From NCBI GenBank assembly GCA_026225395.1, contig JAMFSR010000021.1:248001-312000 (forward strand): a stretch of 64,000 bases of DNA. Reading direction: 5' to 3'. The stretch's first letter is position 1. Every line of letters begins with the position of its first letter. The position numbers and the translations under genes are program-made. The notes beneath the pieces are model-generated. The model ran no database searches. It was not told the origin of the DNA and saw only the letters and a program-made list of their open reading frames with translations. This DNA is from Granulicella sapmiensis (GTDB lineage Bacteria; Acidobacteriota; Terriglobia; Terriglobales; Acidobacteriaceae). This document shows, one piece after another, positions 15,734-24,338 of this stretch.

Positions 15734-17157
15734 CGGGATCCTCCGGCGGTGATCTCCGGGCGTGACTCCGAGCCATCCATATGCCTCTTAGTATCTTCGG
15801 TTTCGTTGATCTCCTCGATGCGCACACGTGCGATACGTTGTCCCTTCATCTCCGCAATGAAGAACCTTCTGGGACCGAAGTCGACGAACTCGCCGACCGT
15901 TGGGATGTGACCCAGCTGAGCGAGCAGGAAGCCCGCAAGGGTTTCCACACCGCTCTCGCGGGGGAACTTCCAGCGGAGCTGCGTGACGAGGTCGCGGAGG
16001 CTGGCGCTGCCGTCGATCATGAGGCCGCCGCTGGCTGTGGGCAGCGGCAGATCCTTAGCGATATCGAACTCGTCGTGGACCTCGCCGACGATCTGCTCCA
16101 ACGCATCCTCAGCGGTCACGAGTCCCAGCGTGGAGCCGAACTCGTCGACGACGATGGCGATCTGGCGGCGACGCTCCTGGAACTCTTGCAGCAGTTCGAC
16201 AGCTAGCTTGGTTTCCGGAACGACGAGGATGTCGCGCATGACCTGTCTGAGAGTGATATTGGACGATCCCTGGCTGCCAAGGCCCTGCGAGACGCTGCGG
16301 AAGTGCATCAGGCGCGAGATGTCCTTGGAGTAAACGACGCCGATGATGTGCTCGCGTCCGCGATCTGGATCGTAAACCGGCACGCGCGAATGCTGCTCCT
16401 CAACGATGCGGGCGCTTGCCTGCTCGAGCGGCATGTCAGCTGGCAGGGAGAATATCTTGCCGCGAGGGGTCATGATCTCGCTGGTTGCGACGTGGTTCAG
16501 TTCGATGGCGCGATGGATGATCTCTTCCTGGAAGGCCGGTAGAAGGCCCATGCGGCGCGTTGCTGTGGCCATCAGCTTGAGTTCCTCGGGCGAGTGCGCT
16601 GCGGACTCCCCGCGAAGCGGCGCGTTGAACAGCCGAAGGACCAGAGAGGCAGAGATATTTACTACCTTGATCGCAGGTCGGGTCATGCGGATGAAGATGT
16701 CTACAGGAGGAGCGACAGCCAGTGCGATGCGCTCTGCACGCTGTAATGCCAACGACTTAGGAACTAATTCTCCAAGTAAAACTTCGAAGTACGTGATGAT
16801 GATGAAGGCGAGCGCGGTGGCGATGGAGTGGGAGTAGAGGGCCAGGTGGGGTCCTATCCCCGGAAGCCACGGGAGATGAGTCAAGGTGTGGGTTACGGCT
16901 TCGGCGAGGGCGGGTTCGCCGATGCCGCCGAGGGCCAGGGCGGCGAGTGTTACGCCGAACTGGACAGCGGGCAGGAACTCGTCAATGTCGTGCTTGAGCT
17001 TGAGGGCGGTGCGGGCGCCGGGGCGGTTGAGGGCGATGAGCTGCTCAATGCGGGTTTCGCGGACGGAGATGATGGCGTACTCGGCAGCCACGAAGAAGCT
17101 ATTCGCCAGGATGAAGAAGGCGATCAAGCTCCCGTGTACGAGAATCCATTCCAGCAT
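15730..17157 (-). CDS. CNNM/HlyC-CorC family membrane protein with CBS pair
   Basis: 475 residues. Order: DUF21/CNNM membrane domain with three or four helices (residues 1-190, including LGELVPKSLAL), two CBS domains (TSEIMTPRGKIFSLP ... VVYSKDISRL; LRQVMRDILVVPETKLAVELL ... IVVDEFGSTLGLVTAEDALEQIVGE), then a CorC_HlyC transporter-associated domain (about 365-450). Family members act in magnesium or cobalt homeostasis; the older name hemolysin is misleading. Length is normal. It heads a transcript with dppB. Confidence 0.9.
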   Translation of the reverse strand: MLEWILVHGSLIAFFILANSFFVAAEYAIISVRETRIEQLIALNRPGARTALKLKHDIDEFLPAVQFGVTLAALALGGIGEPALAEAVTHTLTHLPWLPGIGPHLALYSHSIATALAFIIITYFEVLLGELVPKSLALQRAERIALAVAPPVDIFIRMTRPAIKVVNISASLVLRLFNAPLRGESAAHSPEELKLMATATRRMGLLPAFQEEIIHRAIELNHVATSEIMTPRGKIFSLPADMPLEQASARIVEEQHSRVPVYDPDRGREHIIGVVYSKDISRLMHFRSVSQGLGSQGSSNITLRQVMRDILVVPETKLAVELLQEFQERRRQIAIVVDEFGSTLGLVTAEDALEQIVGEVHDEFDIAKDLPLPTASGGLMIDGSASLRDLVTQLRWKFPRESGVETLAGFLLAQLGHIPTVGEFVDFGPRRFFIAEMKGQRIARVRIEEINETEDTKRHMDGSESRPEITAGGSR

Positions 17158-17313
17158 TTTTCCGAGTCTATCAGCCGAGGGAATTCAGGGGTGGGGTGGG
17201 GCCCCTCCCCTCCCGTACTTTTTGGCTCAAATTCCTGAGAAAAGGAGGCTTAGGCCCGGACTTGTGAAAGTCACCCCCCACGAGTAAATGGGGGTATGCG
17301 CCGGAACGCAGAA

Positions 17314-17342
17314 AAGGCCTGTGGACGATGTCCGCAGGCCTT
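17314..17342 (-). terminator. Rho-independent terminator of trxA
   Basis: Stem AAGGCCTG/CAGGCCTT extended by GGAC/GTCC with a small loop, 15 bases after the trxA stop; the minus-strand exit is TTTTC. Confidence 0.8.
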
Positions 17343-17357
17343 CTGCAACGTCTCAAA

Positions 17358-17690
17358 TTAGACGAGGACGCGCTTGAGCGACTGATCGATGGTGTCCTTG
17401 GGGACAAAACCGACGATCTGCTCGGCGACCTTGCCGCCCTTGAAGATCAAGAGGGCGGGGATGCCACGGATGCCGTAACGGCCGGGCGTCATGTTGTTCT
17501 TATCGACGTCCATTTTCATCACCTTGAGGGTACCGTTGTACTCCTCGGCGATGGCGTCCACGACAGGCGCGAGAGCGCGACAGGGACCGCACCAGGCTGC
17601 CCAAAAATCGACCAACACGGGGGTATCCGACTGGAGCACCTTTTGCTCAAACTCGGCGTCGCTTACTTCGCTAACGAACTGTCCTGCCAT
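17358..17690 (-). CDS. trxA: Thioredoxin
   Basis: 110 residues with the redox site WCGPC in VDFWAAWCGPCRALAPV and the cis-Pro loop GIRGIPALLIFKGGK. Cytosolic protein-disulfide reductase. The frame is open further upstream, but ATG 17690 has a strong AAAGGAGAG and gives the usual thioredoxin N-terminus. Single-gene unit with its own terminator. Confidence 0.95.
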   Translation of the reverse strand: MAGQFVSEVSDAEFEQKVLQSDTPVLVDFWAAWCGPCRALAPVVDAIAEEYNGTLKVMKMDVDKNNMTPGRYGIRGIPALLIFKGGKVAEQIVGFVPKDTIDQSLKRVLV

Positions 17691-17816
17691 GATTCTCTCT
17701 CCTTTAGCCACGCTGGTTCGTGCGGCTATATTGCGCAACTTCTATGCGCCTCAATCATAGATGCTTGCCAGTGGAAAACGGTGCGAGTGGCGAGATCCGG
17801 GGGTTCAACGGTCGAT

Positions 17817-18782
17817 TCAAGGGACTAAAACGGTCTTCGTCGCGCCGGAAGCGATGCGAAGGGAGATTAGCTCGACTTCTGGAGCAAGGATTTGGCGGAG
17901 CCGGGTTTCGGCTTCGAGGAATGTCGTGGTTTCGGCCAGGCAAAGCAGAACCGAGGGGCCAGCGCCGCTGAGGCTTACAGACGCGATTTCGGGCTCGGTG
18001 GCGAGCGGAAGGAGTTGGGCCAGCAGCGGGCAGGCGTCGCTGCGATAGGGCTGGTGGAGGCGGTCCTGGGTGGCAGTGCGGAGCAGGTCGAGGCGGTTCT
18101 GGGCGAAGGCGGCTACGAGGAGCGAGGCACGCTGGATATTGAAGACGGCGTCGGTGCGGGAGTAATTGTCCGGCAGGAGGGCGCGGGCTTCCTTGGTGGC
18201 GAGGCTTGTGGGTTGAAGGGCCAGAACGAGCTCCCAGGCAGGGTTGCCGGGGAAGGTGGCTACCTCGACCGTCGGAAGGGTGTCATCGTCGCTTGCTGAC
18301 TGCACGGATGTGGTGAAGCCGCCGTACCAACAGGCGGCTACGTTATCCGGATGGCCTTCGCGCCAGCTGGCTTCGGCTACGATGCCGGTATCTCCGAGCT
18401 CCAGGTTGCCGAAGTGGTCGGCCAGGGCTACGCCGGCGAGGAGCGCGGCGGCGCTGGACCCGCAACCGGCTCCGAGGGGGATTTCGTTGTGGATCGTGAG
18501 CTTGAGCGGCGTGATCTTCTGTTCGTCTTCGCGCAGGATGCTGCGGTAGGTGTCGAGGATGAGATTGCGTTCGGTATCGGCGATGAGGTCGGCGTTGCGC
18601 CCGGTCGCGTGGATGGAAAATGTGGAGGCTGGATGGGCTTCCACGGTGAGGTGCATGGAGAGTGCGAGGCCTGCGGCGTCGAAGCCGGGGCCCAGGTTGG
18701 CGGAGGTTGCCGGGAGGACGAGGCGGATGCCGGGGATTGGCTTGAGCTGGCTAATGGGTATCGGCTCCGTAGAGGTGTTCAC
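17817..18782 (-). CDS. thrB: Homoserine kinase (GHMP family)
   Basis: 321 residues. GHMP motifs: LPATSANLGPGFDAAGLAL near the N-terminus, the phosphate loop EIPLGAGCGSSAAALLAG, and the C-terminal SLSGAGPSVLLC. It phosphorylates homoserine, supplying O-phosphohomoserine to threonine synthase encoded 89 bases upstream on the same strand. Length is normal. ATP- and substrate-binding motifs are intact. Confidence 0.95.
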   Translation of the reverse strand: MNTSTEPIPISQLKPIPGIRLVLPATSANLGPGFDAAGLALSMHLTVEAHPASTFSIHATGRNADLIADTERNLILDTYRSILREDEQKITPLKLTIHNEIPLGAGCGSSAAALLAGVALADHFGNLELGDTGIVAEASWREGHPDNVAACWYGGFTTSVQSASDDDTLPTVEVATFPGNPAWELVLALQPTSLATKEARALLPDNYSRTDAVFNIQRASLLVAAFAQNRLDLLRTATQDRLHQPYRSDACPLLAQLLPLATEPEIASVSLSGAGPSVLLCLAETTTFLEAETRLRQILAPEVELISLRIASGATKTVLVP

Positions 18783-18821
18783 AGCTGGCTTAGAACTTCG
18801 TGCCTGTGCGAGGGAGAACCT

Positions 18822-18868
18822 TTAACGCAGAGTTCGCGGAGGTTTCGCAGAGGCCGCGGAGGAAAAGA
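18822..18868. repeat. GCAAAG/GCAGAG-type intergenic repeat
   Basis: Reads AACGCAGAGTTCGCGGAGG followed by a second similar unit (TTTCGCAGAGGCCGCGG). Related text occurs at 21090-21140 and 27421-27470 (GACGCAAAGTTCGCAAAGG), always between genes. A family of degenerate intergenic repeats is inferred. Confidence 0.45.
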
Positions 18869-18871
18869 GGT

Positions 18872-20263
18872 TCATGCGGGGACCGCATTTTGGGCTATGG
18901 CGTCGAGGGCACGGAGGACGTCGTCGGCGTTGGGTTCGAGGACGATGGGGCCATGCTTCGAGGCGGTGTATTGGGTCAGTTGGGCCGATGTGGCAGAGGC
19001 CATTTCCTGGCTGTCAAAGAGCTCACCGCGATGGTAGTGGATGGTGTACTCGGGATCTTTGAGGGTGTGGCCGGTGAGGAGAAGAACTGCGGTCTCTTCC
19101 TTCCCGACGCGACCGTCAGCGACGAGCTTTTTGAGGCCGGCAAGAGTAACGGCAGAGGCCGGTTCGCAGCCTATGCCTTCGGCGCCGATTTCTGCCTTGG
19201 CGAGAGCGATTTCGAGTTCGCTGACCTGCTCGCACCAGCCACCGTTGGCCTGGAGGATGCGGACGGCCTTGCGCCAGGAGGCGGGGTTGCCGATGCGAAT
19301 GGCGGTCGCGCGCGTGTCGGCAGTGACGGGAGTGAGCGAAGTGCCGCCGTTTTCCTTCATCGCCGTGTAGAGCGGGTTCGCGCCTTCGGCTTGGATGATG
19401 GAGATTTTGGGAACGCGGTTGATGAACCCGAGATGCTTCATTTCGGCGAAACCCTTGCCGAGGGCGGAGCAGTTGGCGAGATTGCCGCCGGGGACGATGA
19501 TGTGGTGCGGGACCTGCCAGTCGGTCTGCTCGAGAATTTCGAAGGCAGGCGTTTTCTGGCCTTCGAGCCGGTAGGGGTTCACGGAGTTGAGCAGGTAGAC
19601 GGGGGCGCGGTTGACGATTTCGGTGAGGACGCGGACGCAGCCGTCGAAGTCCGAACGGAGCTGGATGGTGGTCGAACCGTAGTCCATGGACTGCGAGAGC
19701 TTACCCCAGGCGATCTTGCCTTCGGGGATGAGCACCATGCTGCGAAGGCCCGCGCGGGCGGCGTAGGCGGCCATGGCAGCGGAGGTGTTGCCGGTCGAGG
19801 CGCAGGCGACCCACTCGAAGCCGCGGCTGACAGCGACGGAGAGCGCGGCAGTCATGCCGGTGTCCTTGAAGGAACCGGTGGGATTCATACCCTGGTGCTT
19901 GGCTAGCAGCCAGTTCATGCCCAGGGCGGCGGCGGACTTTGGCAGCTCGTAAAGCGGCGTGTTGCCTTCGCGGAGGGTGATGACTTTGTCGTCGTCGACG
20001 ATGGGGAAGAGGTCGCGGAAACGCCAGACGCCTGACTGGTCGATGGCGAGCGACGACGTGCGGCGTTCCTGCCACAGGTAGCGGAGGGCGTTGGGGTTAG
20101 GGCGATTTACTTTCTCAGCCTCAACCACCGCCCCTTCCGACCAGGGGTATTCGACTTCGTATAGGTCGCCACACGATGGGCAGCGAAAATCGCTTCTTGC
20201 GTCTTCTCCGGCTATCCGGAGATCGCATCCGGTGCATCGAAGTTTATGTGTCCTCATACTCAT
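18872..20263 (-). CDS. thrC: Threonine synthase with N-terminal zinc ribbon
   Basis: 463 residues from ATG 20263 (GAGG upstream). Residues 9-31 contain CTGC and CPSC, a small zinc ribbon seen in many class of threonine synthases. The PLP-binding lysine is in NPTGSFKDTGM, and CASTGNTSAAMAAYAARAG is the phosphate-binding Ser/Thr/Asn/Gly loop. It converts O-phosphohomoserine to threonine. thrB follows. Its start codon is only 26 bases from that of divergent modA, so the two promoters must overlap or lie in coding sequence. Confidence 0.95.
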   Translation of the reverse strand: MSMRTHKLRCTGCDLRIAGEDARSDFRCPSCGDLYEVEYPWSEGAVVEAEKVNRPNPNALRYLWQERRTSSLAIDQSGVWRFRDLFPIVDDDKVITLREGNTPLYELPKSAAALGMNWLLAKHQGMNPTGSFKDTGMTAALSVAVSRGFEWVACASTGNTSAAMAAYAARAGLRSMVLIPEGKIAWGKLSQSMDYGSTTIQLRSDFDGCVRVLTEIVNRAPVYLLNSVNPYRLEGQKTPAFEILEQTDWQVPHHIIVPGGNLANCSALGKGFAEMKHLGFINRVPKISIIQAEGANPLYTAMKENGGTSLTPVTADTRATAIRIGNPASWRKAVRILQANGGWCEQVSELEIALAKAEIGAEGIGCEPASAVTLAGLKKLVADGRVGKEETAVLLLTGHTLKDPEYTIHYHRGELFDSQEMASATSAQLTQYTASKHGPIVLEPNADDVLRALDAIAQNAVPA

Positions 20264-20289
20264 ATAGACCTCTAGATTACCGTAAAGGC

Positions 20290-21075
20290 ATGTCAAAGAC
20301 CTTGCGCGGATGTTTGCTGGTGTTGGCTGCACTGGTGCTGATCGGGGTAGTGGACGCAGCTTTTGGACAGGAAAAGACGTTGCACGTGGCGGCGGCAGCG
20401 GATTTGACGCCGGTGATGCCGGTGCTGGCGGCGGCATATGAGCATGCCACGGGCGTAAAGGTGGTGACGTCGTTTGGGTCTTCCGCGACGCTGGAGCAAC
20501 AGCTGGAGAATGGTGACCCACAGGATGTGTTTCTGTCGGCTGACTTCATCCATCCGGAGGCGTTGGTTGCGGCAGGCAAGACGGTAGAGACGAATCCCGT
20601 TGCGTATGCGCGTGGGATCCTGGTGCTTTGGGCGCGGAAGGATTCTGTGGCGCAGCCTCTGAGCCTGGATTCGCTGACGAAGCCTGGTGTGGAGAAGATT
20701 GCGGTGGCGAACGATTTGCATGCGCCGTATGGCGTGGCGGCAACGCGGGCGATTGCGGGGCTGCACTTGACCGACAAACTACAAGGCAAGCTGGTGGTGG
20801 CGGAAAATATCGCGCAAACGGCGCAGTTTGTGGAGTCGGGCAATGCGCAGGTGGGATTTATTTCGCTGACGATTGCGAGCTCTCCGAAGTTTGTGCAGGA
20901 AGGTACGTTTGTGCGAGTGCCTATGATCTATCCGCAGATTCAGCAGTGCGGGGTGGTGCTGAAGGGTGCGAAGAACGAGGCGGCTGGGGTGGATTTTCTG
21001 CGGTGGTTGACGAGCACGGATGTGCAGGCGACGCTGGGGCGGATGGGGTTGGACCCGATCAACGGGTTGAAGTAG
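20290..21075 (+). CDS. modA: Molybdate-binding periplasmic protein
   Basis: 261 residues, signal peptide MSKTLRGCLLVLAALVLIGVVDAAFGQ, then the mature ModA fold: VAAAADLTPVM, FGSSATLEQQLENGDPQDVFLSAD, IAVANDLHAPYGVAA, and VAENIAQTAQFVESGNAQVGFISL. It delivers molybdate (or tungstate) to ModBC, encoded directly downstream. Start chosen at the ATG before the signal peptide (AAAGG close upstream). Confidence 0.93.
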   Translation: MSKTLRGCLLVLAALVLIGVVDAAFGQEKTLHVAAAADLTPVMPVLAAAYEHATGVKVVTSFGSSATLEQQLENGDPQDVFLSADFIHPEALVAAGKTVETNPVAYARGILVLWARKDSVAQPLSLDSLTKPGVEKIAVANDLHAPYGVAATRAIAGLHLTDKLQGKLVVAENIAQTAQFVESGNAQVGFISLTIASSPKFVQEGTFVRVPMIYPQIQQCGVVLKGAKNEAAGVDFLRWLTSTDVQATLGRMGLDPINGLK

Positions 21076-21161
21076 GCAAGTAAAGACTTTGAACGCAAAG
21101 GGCGCTAAGGTAGCGAAGTTTCGCTAAGTAAGGCGAGGGCGCAGGTTAGACTGGCTGGACG

Positions 21162-21833
21162 ATGGACTTCCCTGCTCTTGGATTGACGCTGCGGCTGGCT
21201 TCGGTGACGACGTTGGTGCTGCTGGTGGTGGCTACACCGTTGGCTGCGTGGATTTCGAGCGGGCGAGGGTGGGGTCGAAGGGTGATGCAGGCGGTGGTGG
21301 CGCTGCCACTGGTTCTGCCGCCAAGCGTGCTGGGGTTTTATCTGCTGCTTGGGCTTTCGCCGCGGACGGCGATTGGGCGGATGCTGATTGCGGTTGTGGG
21401 ACACTCGCTGGCGTTTACGTTCTGGGGGCTGGTGGTGGGATCGGTGATCTTTAGCCTGCCGTTTGCGGTGCAGCCGCTGGTGGCGGGTTTTTCGGGGGTC
21501 GATCGGGGGCTGGTAGAGACGGCCAGCGTACTGGGTGCGGGGTGGTGGGTGGTGTTTGCCAGGGTGATCGCGCCGTTGGCGAGGATGTCATTCGTTACCG
21601 CAGCTGTGCTGACGTTTGCCCACACCGTGGGTGAGTTTGGCGTGGTGCTGATGGTGGGTGGGGATATTCCGGGTGTGACGCGGACGCTTTCGATTTCGAT
21701 CTTCGACCAGGTGCAGGAGGCCAACTACGCGGGCGCGAACCGGGCGGCAATCTGGCTGGTGCTGCTGTCGTTTATGGCGCTGCTGGCCGTGTATGCGCGT
21801 GGCCGGGGCCAGGGGCTGGGGGTTCGGGACTGA
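21162..21833 (+). CDS. modB: Molybdate ABC transporter permease
   Basis: 223 residues with five to six membrane helices; LPLVLPPSVLGFYLLLGLSP and the EAA loop LVETASVLGAGWWVVFARVIAPLA are typical of ModB. LTFAHTVGEFGVVLMVGGDIPGVTRTLSISIFDQVQ completes the conserved C-terminal part. Length is normal. Its stop overlaps the start of modC by one base. Confidence 0.93.
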   Translation: MDFPALGLTLRLASVTTLVLLVVATPLAAWISSGRGWGRRVMQAVVALPLVLPPSVLGFYLLLGLSPRTAIGRMLIAVVGHSLAFTFWGLVVGSVIFSLPFAVQPLVAGFSGVDRGLVETASVLGAGWWVVFARVIAPLARMSFVTAAVLTFAHTVGEFGVVLMVGGDIPGVTRTLSISIFDQVQEANYAGANRAAIWLVLLSFMALLAVYARGRGQGLGVRD

Positions 21834-22558
21834 TGGAGTTGGTGCCGCATCACCGGTTGCAGGTTGTGGCGGATGTGGGAGCGCTGCGGATGGACGTCGC
21901 ACTGGCGTTTGCGGCGCCATGGACGGTGATCTTTGGGCCGAGCGGCAGCGGTAAGAGTTCCCTGCTGCGGGCTATGTGTGGGCTGCTGCCGGGGGCGCAG
22001 GTGTCGTTTGAGCGTCGGGATGCGGATGAGTGGACGGCGGTGGAAGAGCTGCGGACAGCGCAGCGGAAGCTGGGGTACGCACCGCAGCAGGCGGCGCTGT
22101 TTCCGCATTTGAATGTGCGGAAGAATGTGGGGTTTGCGACGGCGCAGCGGCCGAAGGGTCGGGCGGCCTGGAAGCGGGCTGAGGCGGTGGTCGAGGGTGC
22201 GCTGGAGCTGTTTGCGCTGGGCGACCTGGAAGATCGGATGCCGCGGGAGCTTTCTGGTGGTGAAAGCCAGCGGGTGAACCTGGCACGCGCGTTTGTGGTG
22301 CCGGGGGCGAGGCTGATGCTGTTGGATGAGCCGTTTTCGGGTGTCGACAGGAAGCAGCGGGACGCGATGCTGCCGAAGATGAAGAGCTGGCTGGCGGAGC
22401 TGGACCTGCCGGTCATTTCTGTGACGCACGATGTGGATGAAGCGCTGCTGCTGGGGGCCGAGGTGGTGCGGCTGGAGCTTGGGCAAGTGGTGGCGCAGGG
22501 ACCGGCGGCTGAGGTGCTGGCCGAAGAACGGGTGCGGATGCTGGCGAACCTTGGGTGA
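21833..22558 (+). CDS. modC: Molybdate ABC transporter ATPase lacking the TOBE/MOP domain
   Basis: 241 residues. Walker A GPSGSGKSSLLRA, signature LSGGESQRVNLARA, Walker B LMLLDEPFSGVD and H-loop SVTHDVDEAL are all present. E. coli ModC is about 350 residues and ends with a molybdate-binding MOP domain; here the protein stops after the ATPase domain, so regulation by bound molybdate is probably absent. Last gene of modABC, convergent with murB. Confidence 0.92.
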   Translation: MELVPHHRLQVVADVGALRMDVALAFAAPWTVIFGPSGSGKSSLLRAMCGLLPGAQVSFERRDADEWTAVEELRTAQRKLGYAPQQAALFPHLNVRKNVGFATAQRPKGRAAWKRAEAVVEGALELFALGDLEDRMPRELSGGESQRVNLARAFVVPGARLMLLDEPFSGVDRKQRDAMLPKMKSWLAELDLPVISVTHDVDEALLLGAEVVRLELGQVVAQGPAAEVLAEERVRMLANLG

Positions 22559-22564
22559 GAAGCA

Positions 22565-22594
22565 GGGGTTGGAGGTTGGGGGTGGGGGGTTGGG
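22565..22594 (+). other. G-rich tract with G-quadruplex potential
   Basis: Four runs of at least three G (4, 5, 6 and 3) with loops of 9, 1 and 2 bases lie between the converging ends of modC and murB. Confidence 0.35.
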
Positions 22595-22601
22595 AACGGC
22601 T

Positions 22602-23654
22602 CTAGGCGAGGAGGACGGGCTCGCGTTCTAGCTTGATGCCGAATTTCGCCTGGACGGTGGCGATGATTTGGGCTTCTAGGGCCTGGATGTCGGCGAAGGT
22701 GGCGTGGTTGCGGTTGACGAGGGCCAGCGTGTGGCGGGTGGAGATTCCGGCGGGGCCGTTGCCGTAGCCTTTGATAAAGCCGGCTTGCTCGAGGAGCCAG
22801 GCGGCGGGGAGTTTGGTCGTGCTGCCGCTGGGGGTGGGCCAGTTGGGGACTTTGTCGGCGGGCAGGTTGGCGGCGGCGGCGATGGTGGCTAGCTGCGCGG
22901 TGGGGACGATGGGGTTCTTGAAGTAGGAGCCGGCGCTGCGGGTGTCGGGGTCGCCGGGGGTGATGAGCATGCCCTTGCTGCGGCGGATGTCGCGGACGGC
23001 GGCGGCGACTTCAAGCAGCGTGGGTGGCGCGGATGCAACGGCGAAACGCTTTTGAAGGTCGGCGTACTTGAGGTTGGGCGCGCCGTTGGGGTGAAGCTCG
23101 AAGTCAACGCGGGAGACTATGTAGCGGTTGGGTTCGTCGGTGTTGAAGCGGCTAGCACGGTAGCGGAAGTTGCAGGCGGCTTTGTCGAAGGTGATGTGGG
23201 TTTGGGTTTCGCGGTCGAAGGCGTGGACGGCGACGATGGTTTCGGCGACCTCCTGACCGTAGGCGCCGACGTTCTGGACCGGTGTGCCGCCGACGGAGCC
23301 GGGGATGCCGGCCATGCACTCGATGCCGGCGAAGCGCTGCTCGATAGCGTGTTGGACAAAATCGTCCCAGGATTCGCCCGCGCCGACGGCGAAGAGATTG
23401 TGGCCGAGGTGGTTGATTCCGCGGATTTTGATTTGAAGGACGAGGCCGGGAAAGCCTGAATCGGGAACGAGGAGATTGCTGCCGCCGCCGAGGACGAATA
23501 GCGGGAGCGAGTGATCCTGCGCCCAAGTGACGGCCTCAGAGATGTTTACCGGGCTGTGGGCTTCCGCGAAGAAGCGGGCCGGGCCACCTATTTTGAAGGT
23601 GGTGAGGGGGGCCAGATCGACGTTTTCGCGGACTTCAAGGGCGGGAGATGGCAC
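22602..23654 (-). CDS. murB: UDP-N-acetylenolpyruvoylglucosamine reductase
   Basis: 350 residues from GTG 23654. FAD-binding LTTFKIGGPARFFAEA, VLGGGSNLLVPDSGFPGLVLQI, GIPGSVGGTPVQNVGAYGQEV, YRASRF, the catalytic Ser in DTRSAGSYFKNPIV and the C-terminal Glu region (FGIKLEREPVLL) define a type I MurB of peptidoglycan synthesis. The frame continues upstream over the bacilliredoxin gene as a shadow; GTG 23654 is the best start before the conserved domain, though without a clear ribosome binding site. Confidence 0.93.
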   Translation of the reverse strand: MPSPALEVRENVDLAPLTTFKIGGPARFFAEAHSPVNISEAVTWAQDHSLPLFVLGGGSNLLVPDSGFPGLVLQIKIRGINHLGHNLFAVGAGESWDDFVQHAIEQRFAGIECMAGIPGSVGGTPVQNVGAYGQEVAETIVAVHAFDRETQTHITFDKAACNFRYRASRFNTDEPNRYIVSRVDFELHPNGAPNLKYADLQKRFAVASAPPTLLEVAAAVRDIRRSKGMLITPGDPDTRSAGSYFKNPIVPTAQLATIAAAANLPADKVPNWPTPSGSTTKLPAAWLLEQAGFIKGYGNGPAGISTRHTLALVNRNHATFADIQALEAQIIATVQAKFGIKLEREPVLLA

Positions 23655-23765
23655 GGGTTTGAGGGTATCGCAGGTGAGGCGTGGATTTGTGGGCCCGTTT
23701 CGAATCCGGGCGGCGGTGAGTACAATCAGATACGGGAAGCAATACCAAGTTTGAAGGAGACGTAC

Positions 23766-24191
23766 ATGTATCCAGAGTTGATGGTAATTCCGATGCGCGA
23801 AGAGTTGACGCGCGCAGGTGTGACGGAAGCGCGTTCGAGCGCGGATGTGGACGCGGCCGTGGCGCAGCCCGGAACGACGATGCTGGTCGTGAACTCGATT
23901 TGTGGATGCGCGGCGGGCAAGATGCGTCCGGGCGTTCGCCTGGCGCTGCAGAACGCGACCAAGCCGGACCATGCGGTGACCGTGTTTGCGGGGCAAGACC
24001 GTGAAGCCACGGAGCGCGCGCGGAGCTACTTCCAGGGCCATCCGCCGACATCGCCGGCGATTGCCATCCTTCGCGATGGGCAGCTGGTGTACCTGATGCA
24101 GCGGTCGGCGATTGAGAGCTCGACTGCGCCGGCGATTGCGCAGGAGTTGCAGCGGGCGTTCGATACCTATTGCACGAAGACGACTGCGTAA
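23766..24191 (+). CDS. Bacilliredoxin (BrxA/BrxB, YphP/YqiW family)
   Basis: 141 residues, ATG with AAGGAG seven bases upstream. The CGC redox motif lies in VVNSICGCAAGKMRPGV, and YPELMVIPMREELTRAGV is the conserved N-terminus. In Bacilli these proteins remove bacillithiol from oxidised proteins; in acidobacteria the thiol partner is not established from this sequence. Monocistronic, followed by a terminator-like hairpin. Confidence 0.92.
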   Translation: MYPELMVIPMREELTRAGVTEARSSADVDAAVAQPGTTMLVVNSICGCAAGKMRPGVRLALQNATKPDHAVTVFAGQDREATERARSYFQGHPPTSPAIAILRDGQLVYLMQRSAIESSTAPAIAQELQRAFDTYCTKTTA

Positions 24192-24212
24192 AGAGATTGA
24201 TCGGAAGGCGAA

Positions 24213-24249
24213 ACGGCGAGGGGCTTTCGGGCTTCTTGCCGGTTTTGTT
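24213..24249 (+). terminator. Probable terminator after the bacilliredoxin gene
   Basis: Stem CGGCGAG/CTTGCCG (one G-T pair) with an internal CG-rich loop, followed by GTTTTGTTT. Confidence 0.6.
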
Positions 24250-24338
24250 TAAATCCGATTTTTCGCTGTATGAGTGTGCAGGGCTCTGTCTCGATATTTT
24301 GTAGACACTGCTCACCTGATTCTCAAACCGGTCGATGA

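Noticed and set aside
18800-19906. Long plus-strand frame opposite thrC
   Set aside because: Shadow of a GC-rich gene: Gly/Ala/Val/Asp-rich text without motifs, while thrC is certain on the other strand.
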